From Chondrus crispus (taxonomy: Eukaryota > Rhodophyta > Florideophyceae > Gigartinales > Gigartinaceae): a stretch of 64,000 nt of DNA. The position numbers were made by a program, and so were the translations under genes. Location: NCBI RefSeq assembly GCF_000350225.1, contig NW_005178986.1, forward strand, positions 179,970-243,969. The letters are read 5' to 3'. How positions within the stretch are numbered: the first letter of the stretch is position 1; every line of letters starts with the position of its first letter. Of this stretch, positions 9,318 to 18,159 are shown piece by piece. The notes beneath the pieces were generated by a model, which was given only the letters and a program-made list of their open reading frames with translations, ran no database searches and had not been told where the DNA came from.

Positions 9318-12300
9318 CCTCAACCGCTCCTTCGCGGATTAACCCCAGCCTGCACGAATAGACTAAAAGGGGGAGCGAAGGAGGTCGGCGGACCCTATCG
9401 GAGGGTCACAGCCTGCGACGCGTTCAAGTCAAGTCGTCTTGACTTATCGGACGTCAAGGACGCGAGACAGAAGAACAGAACAGTACGAACTGCCTGAAAA
9501 AAAATGTTGAGCCCTCGTAATGACCGACATTACGAGGACCGCAAAACCCCGTTCGGATCGGAAAAATCGGACGACCCCCCCCCCGAACAGGATTGCCGGA
9601 CGATCCGTTAAGTCCAGCAACCACGGCGAGGAGGGGCGCCCGACGAACGAGACGATCAGCGGTGGGATCACGAGAGCCCTCGGTGGGCGGAGCTAACGAC
9701 AAGAATGCCCGTCGCTTGTGTCTCGGAATATCCGAGAAGGTGGAGGCTCACGGCGAGCCATCAATCAGCATCCGGGTTAGACAGCCCGGCAGAAGACCGG
9801 ATCATGGTCCTTTCGGTTTGGGTTGGGTGCGAGAAGACGCGCGAAACGCGCAGGCAGACGCGCAGGCGAGGGGAGCGGCGTCAGGAGAACGCGCGCTAGG
9901 GCCGTTCAATAAGAGCGGGGAAGCGAGAGCAACTCAGTCGGAGGGGCACCAATATATGCGCACGGACGCCAGACACTTCAAAACCGCCGCCGAGACATGC
10001 CCCGTAATAAGGAAAATTACGGGGGACGAAAAAGTTACACGTGAGCGGCGCCGGAGGTGCGCGCCATGCGCCAACACCGCTTGCGTCATCACCAAATCAC
10101 CCCGCCACGATCCCCCGAAAATAACGGAAAATCAACGGTGGCAATTACACCAACACGTGCATGGCGCACGGGGGTACTGTACCCCATACGAAAAGCAAGG
10201 AGAAGGCCGACGGCGCTGAGCTAGGGTACAACGGTACCGGGCAGAAAGTACACACGTCCACCCCCACACCGAAGGGGAGGAAGGCGCGAAGTCGACAACG
10301 GACGCTTCGCAATCCCGGCCCCGGCACCCCCAAGCCGCCCGATTGGCTTTCCCTCCTAGGCCCCTCCTCACGCGGACCGCGGCGCACCGGTGGTGCGCGT
10401 GGCCCGAGCCGCCCTCCAGCAAGCGACGACGCGCGGGTTGGCCACAGCTGAGGAGGGGAAGAACGCAGCCGCCCCCGCGCTTTCGAGCCCTCGTTACCGG
10501 AACCGAGGGGCGCGGGAGGGGCGAGAAGACGCTCCCACCTACATCGCTGACATCTCCACTGCGCCGTACGGATCCCCCCCTCGATTTACACCGAATACAG
10601 GAAGCATACCGAGGTCGGCATAAGGAGCCGAGAACGGAGACCCGAAGACGACCAAGCTTGCCCCACCGAAGCGACTGTCCCCCTGACTTGCAGGACCACG
10701 CCACCGACCACACTCCGCATGACGCGTCGTACTCGCGGCGCAGGGGTGCGACAACGGATAGGTCCGCCTCCGTGGTCGACCACGTCGAGCACAGTACCCG
10801 CGTCAAGGGGGTGTCGGTACCTCGAAGACCGCGGAGATCACGTACTCGACGGACGTGGCATCGCTACCAGAGGCCCCGACGGGGGCCTTGCTGAAAGGGC
10901 ACACGACGTCCCCTCGCGGCACGACTGGCAAGAGGATCCCGTCACCTACGCCTCTTGCGGAAAGGCCCCCAACCGTCGCGAGGGCGTACCCCGCACTGGA
11001 GTGAGTGACTGTCGAAATAAGAGAGTGGGATAGGGCCTCCCCGAGATAGTGTACCGAGAGAGAGACGGCCTCAGAGAAAGATTGAGACGCCTCACGAGGG
11101 GTAGCGGACGAAGACAGGAAAGGGAATATGGCTCCGTCTACGCAAGTGAATTGGAACCCGAAATCGTTCCAGCGCCGTCCGCCAGAACACTGTCGCCCGT
11201 ATCGCGGAAGCGCAACCATGCCGCTTCGAGCATACCGAGGCGCGCCAATTAAGAAAGCACGCAGCTCTGTTGCGTCCCGCCGTCGACGACGAGGAGCGAC
11301 AAGTCTGATACGCTATGAGAGGCGGCACCCGCCACGGATGCCGCGACGAGCGGCCGTGAGTGCGTCCGCATAACGATAACCACCCCTTCTCCGGTTAATA
11401 GAGGGGGTGGCGCAGACCGGGGCAAGGCAATTCGGCAGGGGAAGAAGGGGCAAACACGCGACCCCACAAGTGCTTCGTAGCCGAGGAATCAGAAAAAAAA
11501 GAGAGAGACGGACCTCCGTAGGTCCAGCCCCAATCTCCTCCGCGAAAGTTTTGACCTTTGCAGAACGAAATGACCACCGAACGCCTACTGTCAAGGACCC
11601 CCGGGGTCCGTACACGTTAACGCAAGCGACAGTTCAGGGCTAGAAACCGACGAACGACCTCCCTGAGGGGGACACGATGAGAGCCGACCTCGAGGAAGGA
11701 CAGAAATTCGGGACAACAGACCGTTGTTCGAAAAGTATGTGCCCATGTTTCGACCCGATGGGATGGTCTATGAAGGGTTCGCCGAGTTCGCCAGCTACGG
11801 TGACTTTGCACCATACACCCTCTGAGGGTACGTGGTCGTGAGGAAGAATGCTCGGGCGAATACGCGTTTTGAGAAGGACGCGAGGGAAGAGGAGGCCTGA
11901 CGTCAACATAAGACACTGCGTGGAACAAGGGCATGTGATGGGGAGGTCGCCCTCCATACTCCCCCAAGAATCTTGTCGTCAAGAGCGCGGCTCGAATGGG
12001 GCTCAAGGGGAGAGATTGACAAGGAACGGATCGCGAAAGTGTGCGGAGATCGCGGATACCATGAGCTCGGACGACGGAGCTGTTCCAGAGAGATGGACGA
12101 GCTTGCTCGTGAAAGTAATTGCGAGTGGTGAAGCCCTTACAGCATCGGACGCTGCATCCACTCCAGAGGGAACGTCACGGCCGTGACCTGAAGATGGAGA
12201 GCTATGTCACGGCGCTTCAGCGGAAAGACATTTCGAGGACTTTTGTTGTACACTTCGGTGTGTGGTTCCGACGCAGTCTCTTTTGGTACGTCAGTCGGAG

Positions 12301-12704
12301 GGACGTTACATGAAGAAGGTGCGACGTACAGAGAGCTTGCGCGTATCACTGGGGCGAGGGCGGAGCTATAGAAGAAGCAGAGGATTGTTGGGGGCGCACG
12401 AAACGTGTCGCCGGAGGCTGAAGGGCAATACAAACCGCACATTGACGGACAAGGACAGGACGGGGATAAGTCCCAACTCGACGAGGGCCTGTCTGTGAGC
12501 GGGGAGTGAGACTACCGACGTGTTTGAGGGTTATCACGAGGAGACTTCGAAACGTTAAGGAAAGACTCGGAATTATTTACGGGGGTCGTGACTACTGTCG
12601 CGATCGCTGGCGACTCGCGGGGAGGAAGCAAACGGACGCTTAGGGGACTAACGAGAGGCGGATTAACGGAGGCGTACCGAGGGATCGTCGGTGTACCCGA
12701 GAGC
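9318..12704. other. long region of the gypsy element without a supported gene
   Basis: About 3.4 kb between the pol end and the antisense frame. Only short overlapping frames occur on both strands, none with a recognisable domain or consistent residue pattern. It is probably non-coding 3' internal sequence of the element. I see nothing functional beyond G-rich and C-rich runs. Confidence 0.5.
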
Positions 12705-13328
12705 TCAACGATTCGGATCGTTGGAAGGTTCCGACGACCCTGTAGCACGCGCCCTCGGAGGGCAATAGCTTGGATGACACGGCAATTCGGCCTCCGTTTC
12801 ATGAAGTGGAGGAAGCGTGGCCTCCCCGACGGGATCCCAACCCCGGGGCGGATCAGTAGAGATCGCGGGTCCGTCGGTCGTCGAGAGGCCGTACCCGCGA
12901 TCCTCATAAGGACCTCGGAGACCCTGCTGCGGCGCGAACGTAGCGTGCCCCAGGGGCCCGACAAGAGCGGCTCTGAGAGCGTCACGCTCCCCGCGATATC
13001 GATCGCAGTCGGCAACGGCGCGCTGGAGATCGCTCGCGCGACGAGAGGAGGCCCTACGTAAAGCCTCAAGTTCGCCCTGAGCGCCGCGGAGCTGGGCCGC
13101 GAGGGAGTCGCGCTCCGCAGCGAAGGATTGGCGCTCCGCCCCGAGGCGACGCGCCTCGCTGCTACGCTCAAGATACCAGTTCGTCAGGGTCCGCAGTAGG
13201 CCCTCTGTGCTCCAAGTCCGATCAATTAGGTTCCCCAGAGCGCGGGACAACCTGGGGATTGCGGTGATCTCTCGGCGAGTTAAATCGAGACGGAGCGCTT
13301 GGACCCGCGGGGCACCAGGGTACCCCAC
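12705..13328 (-). CDS. antisense frame, distal part: predicted coiled coil
   Basis: This is in the same reading frame as the 680-codon antisense frame at 13353-15395 and is separated from it only by a TAA at 13353-13355 and eight further codons. It has no ATG of its own near the start, so it is best read as the C-terminal part of one roughly 900-residue antisense protein cut by a stop. Residues about 55-120 form a charged Ala/Arg/Glu/Leu heptad-like coiled coil (ERQSFAAERDSLAAQLRGAQ and following). The tail is proline-rich. Function unknown. Confidence 0.5.
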   Translation of the reverse strand: MGYPGAPRVQALRLDLTRREITAIPRLSRALGNLIDRTWSTEGLLRTLTNWYLERSSEARRLGAERQSFAAERDSLAAQLRGAQGELEALRRASSRRASDLQRAVADCDRYRGERDALRAALVGPLGHATFAPQQGLRGPYEDRGYGLSTTDGPAISTDPPRGWDPVGEATLPPLHETEAELPCHPSYCPPRARATGSSEPSNDPNR

Positions 13329-13352
13329 GGAACCAAGGGAGGGGAGCGGAGG

Positions 13353-15395
13353 TTACGTAGACTCCGCCACCGTGCGGGGACCGATATCGGGAAGGCCCCG
13401 TACCACGTTTGTCCCAGCCGACGCGACGGCTGGGGACTCCCCGTCGAGGTCGCGATACCTCTTCCGTCGTGCCTCTCGCGCAGTAGAACCGACACCCCCT
13501 TTGCTCCGAGAGGGGACCGCCAGGAGGGGATTCGGACGTGCCACGAAGGCATCTCCTTGACAATCATAAGCCAGGAAGGAACTCCGGGTCCCTGTCGTGT
13601 AGTCGGTCCACGGTCGCCTGATACGTTCAGGCACCGTGACGGCGCGGTGCATCAAGTCGAGGACCGAGGTGTAGGACCATGGGACATTCGGGGAACCGCG
13701 CTCCAAGGGGTGCAGGGTCACGTCGGGCAGAGGCGGCGCGACCCGACCCAGGAAGGACAGCACACCGACGGGCTGTACGAAGGCGCGTCCATGTACCGAG
13801 ACCTCGCTCATGAAAGCGTTGCAGGTGGACCACGCCCATTCGCACTCGTAATTGTAGACAAGTTCCTCATACGCCGGGTGCCTCGAGTCAGCACACGCGA
13901 AGCCGAAATGCTTCAATGCGTAGGGGAGTAACGGATGCACTCCCAACGAAGGGAGTGCCTCCCCTACGCCCGGCGGGAGCTCCGGAAAATCGCTTCGCGA
14001 TAGGCCCGGAGAGAAGGCAGCGGATGGGAAGACACGACCGTCGTCCTCATCGGCGTGGCGGTACGATGACCAATCATTAGGAGCCAGGGCGATATGGTGG
14101 ATGCGCATCAGAGCGCAAGCGGACTTCTGCAGAGCCGCACGAACCCTTGAGTAGGCACGAGGACGGGGGCTGACGTACAGCCCCGCTACCTCTGAAAGGA
14201 TAAAACGACGGGGAGCTCGGGGGTCCCGGTGGAAGAGGTACGTCGACATTCGATCGACGTATTCGACCTCTTCCACACTATAGGCAAACGTCCTATCACT
14301 GGGTATCTCGTCCGGAATTTGGTAGGGAGCACCGTCCCCCTCGGACAACAGACGACCCAAGGCAAGGGACGCCTCCGCTGCCAGGCCACCTTCGTAAATG
14401 GTGCGAATCCGGAGCAGGTCGGGGCGCAGGTAAGCCCTCGCCAGAAGTTCGCCGACGGTCACGCCCGACCGAGCGTGACGGCGCCACGCGTAGTTTAGGC
14501 GGCTGAGCGGTAACGGAACCGACCGCTCCAGGGGCACCCCCAGCCACTGCGTCGAGGTGTCGGCCACCTCTTCCTCCGTGGCCCTGCCAAGCCGGGACGC
14601 TGTCGTCGGAGCACCAGGGCGCCGGCAACTACCGGAAGCTCCATATGAGCCCTCTGCGGGCTGATACGTGCCCTCGCACGACCATGCCACGAGCTCCCCG
14701 CCGGGGGAACCACGGCCGACACCGACACGCGCAGGCCGAGAGGGCATCGGACCCCCTGCCACCAAGGACGATGGCGCGGTGGGCGGCAAGGCGGCGAGCG
14801 ACGGAAGACTTGGCTCTTCGGGCACTGTAGGGACCCGGGGCCCTCGGGCCATCCGGGACGGACGGGGAGGCCACCACGGCGTCGGAGCGGCACCGTTGAC
14901 GACGGTAGGAGGGAGTCGTGATGCCCCCGCCGCCTCGACGGAGGCGGGGTCATCAAGGGTCGGGGCGCAGACGACCGGTGCGTCCGATCCACTGCCAGAC
15001 AACGACCGCGGAAGCGAGGGGCTATCCCGAGGGGTAGCCCGGGGCGACATAGTGAGGATGAAAGGGCGCGAGCCGATTAGGCAGACGAGAGAGTAGGGGG
15101 GCCCGTGGAGAAGGAGAAAGAACGCCGCCTGCCGGGTAGGAGGGAGAAGAACGGACTCCCCCGGAGGGAGTAGCGTGGTAATGCCGACGGCGAGCCCCAA
15201 AGGCACGCGCACAACCGCACGGCGGCAAGGAGCCGATGCCGAAGAGGGGGAGGCGAGGTCCCCGGTTGACAGGAAGGGGGTCGAGAGGTCAGCACGCGCG
15301 CAGAGGAGCACGAGACAGGACCCCGGGGATACCGACCAGAGAGCGGAGCCGTGAGAAGGAGCGAAAGGGGCCGTATCGAGTACGCGGTTAGACAT
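13353..15395 (-). CDS. long antisense ORF 3' of pol in the gypsy element
   Basis: A 680-codon frame on the strand opposite gag-pol, starting with ATG only 59 bases inside the 3' LTR. No known domain was recognised. The first about 115 residues are Pro/Ser-rich and hydrophobic; a second ATG (MSPRATPRDS) may be the true start. Residues about 290-640 look like a globular protein, with mixed helical composition, aromatic residues and regular charge (for example the stretches around FILSEVAGLYVSPRPR and YNYECEWAWSTCN). The same frame continues past a TAA into a coiled coil. Known context: some plant Ty3/gypsy elements (Tat/Retand type) carry antisense ORFs between pol and the 3' LTR. The alternative is that GC-rich composition alone keeps the frame open. 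Confidence 0.55.
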   Translation of the reverse strand: MSNRVLDTAPFAPSHGSALWSVSPGSCLVLLCARADLSTPFLSTGDLASPSSASAPCRRAVVRVPLGLAVGITTLLPPGESVLLPPTRQAAFFLLLHGPPYSLVCLIGSRPFILTMSPRATPRDSPSLPRSLSGSGSDAPVVCAPTLDDPASVEAAGASRLPPTVVNGAAPTPWWPPRPSRMARGPRVPTVPEEPSLPSLAALPPTAPSSLVAGGPMPSRPARVGVGRGSPGGELVAWSCEGTYQPAEGSYGASGSCRRPGAPTTASRLGRATEEEVADTSTQWLGVPLERSVPLPLSRLNYAWRRHARSGVTVGELLARAYLRPDLLRIRTIYEGGLAAEASLALGRLLSEGDGAPYQIPDEIPSDRTFAYSVEEVEYVDRMSTYLFHRDPRAPRRFILSEVAGLYVSPRPRAYSRVRAALQKSACALMRIHHIALAPNDWSSYRHADEDDGRVFPSAAFSPGLSRSDFPELPPGVGEALPSLGVHPLLPYALKHFGFACADSRHPAYEELVYNYECEWAWSTCNAFMSEVSVHGRAFVQPVGVLSFLGRVAPPLPDVTLHPLERGSPNVPWSYTSVLDLMHRAVTVPERIRRPWTDYTTGTRSSFLAYDCQGDAFVARPNPLLAVPSRSKGGVGSTAREARRKRYRDLDGESPAVASAGTNVVRGLPDIGPRTVAEST

Positions 15396-15414
15396 GGCTC
15401 ACGCTCTACAAGCA

Positions 15415-15453
15415 CCCGTGGACGCGGACGTCCCCGCTTAAGGGGGGGGGCCG
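15415..15453 (+). repeat. second copy of the pol-end repeat, containing the polypurine tract
   Basis: Contains AAGGGGGGGGG at 15440-15450, three bases before the 3' LTR, the expected plus-strand primer. The 35-bp segment repeats 9283-9317 nearly exactly. The two copies bracket the non-pol region with the antisense frame. Confidence 0.7.
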
Positions 15454-16110
15454 TGTAGTATAACCCCCCCCTGGGGCTTTATCTTAGATTAGATCAACTC
15501 AGAATCGGATCGGTTACTGTAGAGCTCGATGCTCTACAGTACCACCACGTGTACCCCCGAGTACAGGGGGGCGCACGTGTACACGTGTACGCGCGGGACC
15601 GCAAAACGCGCACACACGTGTACTGTCAGCCCCGATGGCTGACAGTATTACAGTGTCGACCGACCGCTACAGTACATCGGTACTGTACTATTATGATAGG
15701 TTATTATGTACATTAAATATGGAGCGGACCGGCGGCGGTGGAGGAGGACAAGCAGGGACTTGTCACCCACCGACCGTCAAGGTCCGACTTCCCGCTTATT
15801 CTAAGGTAGCGCTCGCTAACTACCTTAGAGCGGCACCGAGCGCGAGTTGAGGACGCGCGCGGTACGCCCACGAGCCGGCTCCGCCTCCGCCCGTCGGTAC
15901 TGGATCGTCACCCAGTACCGCGCCGGGGCGTCGAGGCGTCGAACCGCTCGCGCGTACCGACGTCCTCCCCGTTCCCGCTCTACCACGCTACCCGGGCCCG
16001 CTGCCCGGTGCCGTTGGCTGGTGTCCGGCTTCACCCCCGTCTTCCCGTTCGGACGGGGTCTACGTCGAGCTGTGCATACACCCCTCTCCGTTGGGGGTGT
16101 TTATGCTACA
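15454..16110 (+). repeat. 3' LTR of the gypsy element
   Basis: Starts TGTAGTATAACC and ends ATGCTACA. Compared with the 5' LTR it shows one fewer C in the early homopolymer and about five substitutions by eye. It is followed by the GCACG target duplication at 16111-16115. Confidence 0.95.
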
Positions 16111-16317
16111 GCACGCGAGGCAAAAGAGGTCTGTGTGTGGATGACAGAACATATCTCAAGTCTGTCTGAAACTACAACGGGCAGTAAGCAAATCATGTAT
16201 ATCAACGGCACTGTGCTGAGGAATTTAAAGAAGTACAAAAGAGATATTGAACATGACAAAAGCATGCGCAGGCAACCCCGCACTTGGTCAAACGCAAACA
16301 CTATGCACAATCCGTAA
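16111..16317 (+). pseudogene. 3' fragment of the MULE transposase displaced by the gypsy insertion
   Basis: The codons following the target duplication continue the reading frame that stopped at the 5' LTR. The codon GCA-CG spanning the duplication is shared by both sides, and about 65 further residues follow before a TAA at 16315-16317. The composition (charged, Lys/Arg-rich, ending RRQPRTWSNANTMHNP) fits a transposase C terminus. It demonstrates that the gypsy element landed inside the transposase gene without loss of host sequence. Confidence 0.75.
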
Positions 16318-16664
16318 AAAACTAGGAAAGTTACAGAGTATCAATTGAGGGGGAGGAAAGAGGTATGATAGGGTAACAATGTGAGGAGAAGTAGCAAGTA
16401 AAGGAGGGGTATGGGGAGGAGTGGTGGAAGAAGTGGGAGGAGTGGGGCGGCGTATGTATAAAGTAGATTGATGTACATTTGGCATTGCAGCGTTACTTCA
16501 GCACAGACTGCGTAACGGAGTAACAGAGGCAGAGCTGTCCGAAGTTTGTTCTGCCAAGTCATTTGCACTCGTGCCGGAACAGCTACCCGAACAGCAAGAT
16601 GTTGCGAGGTGGAATGAAGAAAGCAGCAGAGGTGCCAGTGTGGCCCAAGAATCCCTCTTGCACC
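16318..16664. other. non-coding stretch after the MULE remnant
   Basis: A/G-rich run (AGGAGG-like) around 16345-16450, then unremarkable sequence. No gene seen. Confidence 0.4.
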
Positions 16665-16975
16665 CTCCCACGTCCTGCAAGTTTCCACGCCCTGCACCCT
16701 CCCACCTTGAAAGTTTCCACGCCCTGCACCCTCCCACCTCCTTCATTCTCCCACGCCCTGCAACCCCACGCCTTGCAATCCCACGCCCTGCACTCTCCCT
16801 CGCCTTGCAATCCCTCGCCCTGCAACCCCACGCTCTGCAACTCCACGCCCTGCAACCCCACGCCCTGCAGCCCCACGCCTTGCACTCTCCCACGCCTTGC
16901 AATCCTAGGCCTCGCAATCCCACGCCTTGCAACCTCCCACGCCTCGCACCTTCCCACGCCCTGCACCCTCCAACA
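16665..16975 (+). repeat. 15-bp minisatellite, about 20 degenerate units
   Basis: Tandem units close to CCCACGCCCTGCAAC, varying as CACGCCTTGCAATCC, CTCGCCCTGCAACCC and similar, with some 17-bp units. The period is a multiple of three, so open frames cross it on both strands; these are artefacts. Confidence 0.9.
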
Positions 16976-18050
16976 GATGACCTGTCTCTCATTTACATAT
17001 CCACACTGCACACGTACTCACGTCTCGACATTTTGGGCTATTCGATGCATTCTCCATTTCGACAAAAATGACTAGCGGCATTATATCTATTGGAAAAGCA
17101 GTGCGACGATCACCCCGATCACCGCCGGCGGAATTACCGTACCAATGACGTGGATCGGGGCGCTTGTGTGTGTTTGCCGCACCGTTGTGTCTCACCGAGG
17201 TCCTGATCCAGGCCGCAATTGCGCGCCGTTGTGCGCAATCAATTTCATGCGAAACTTTGGTCGAAATGTGGGTATTGTGAAAATCAATGATTTTACCAAT
17301 CAGAACAACATTTTTTGTCATTCCCGACCTCCACAAGAGACCGAAATCTCAAAATGGAGTCAATTCTGAAAAGGACTTCATCACTTTCATCAAAGGTTGG
17401 ACAAGCGCATTAACTGAATGGCGGCTGATTCGGCCCTGAGGGCCGTTCCTAACTCGCAGTCCATCACAAATTTTTCTTCTGTTGACTTCCAGCAGTGCGT
17501 ATCTCCCAGGCCTTTAAATTGAATTTTTCAAGAAAAGGGCTGTAAATGGTAGTACTGTTGTAAATCAGAGCACATGTTTAGGAGTATTGAGTACAGATGG
17601 CACACGTGCACACGTACACATATGAAATTGATATTATCTGTAAGCAAACAGATAATAGCATCGCATCCCATCACAACCGTTCGAGCGGACGGCGAAAGGA
17701 CGCACAAGTTGTATACATGTGAGAATGCGCACCCGCTGTGGTCGAGCATGAGAATCGAATAGCCGCCGAGCTGCGCAGACGAATGCACAAGGAGGACTGC
17801 ATTAAGGACGCTGCATTACGGACGATATCGAACGGAGAGACGGAGGGGGATGAGCATAGGCACTGAGGACGTCGAGGCCGACAAGTACTTAAGGCAGGCA
17901 TAGAGTAGGATAGCTGAAAAAGAATGTCCGGGCAGTGGAGGAGCAGACCGAAACAGGCCAGCCTAGTGCTGAATAACTTGCAACGACTTCACACGCGATC
18001 CACTTAGAGTAGCACGAAGGGAGCCACCCACCAACACGCAGTTTACACAG
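16976..18050. other. intergenic, nothing recognised
   Basis: About 1.1 kb without a supported gene. Short frames on both strands have no domain and no shared frame. A run of CACACGTGCACACGTACAC lies at about 17599. Confidence 0.4.
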
Positions 18051-18159
18051 AAATGTCCAATCATATTTCTACAACTGTACAGAGCGGAAAATGCCCTTGC
18101 AGGACGTCTACGTTTCAAACCAGAGATCTCAGTCAGTGACCACCCGGGTTTATCTGACA

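Larger units (their letters stand above)
1281..16110 (+). mobile_element. Ty3/gypsy chromovirus LTR retrotransposon, 14.8 kb, nearly intact
   Basis: Full-length LTR retrotransposon. LTRs of 658 and 657 bp start TGTAG and end CTACA. A perfect 5-bp target duplication GCACG lies at 1276-1280 and 16111-16115. Order: gag (zinc knuckle), aspartic protease, reverse transcriptase, RNase H, integrase, chromodomain, which is the Ty3/gypsy order and places it with chromoviruses. Pol ends at 9308, unusually far from the 3' LTR: 6.1 kb follow and hold a long antisense reading frame. By eye the two LTRs differ at about six positions in 657, so insertion looks recent. A one-base deletion between RT and RNase H suggests this copy is not fully functional, unless frameshifting is programmed there. 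The element sits inside a MULE transposase gene. Confidence 0.95.

Noticed and set aside
16583..17075. Multiple frames of 115-170 codons on both strands
   Set aside because: All are generated by the 15-bp tandem repeat, whose period is a multiple of three.
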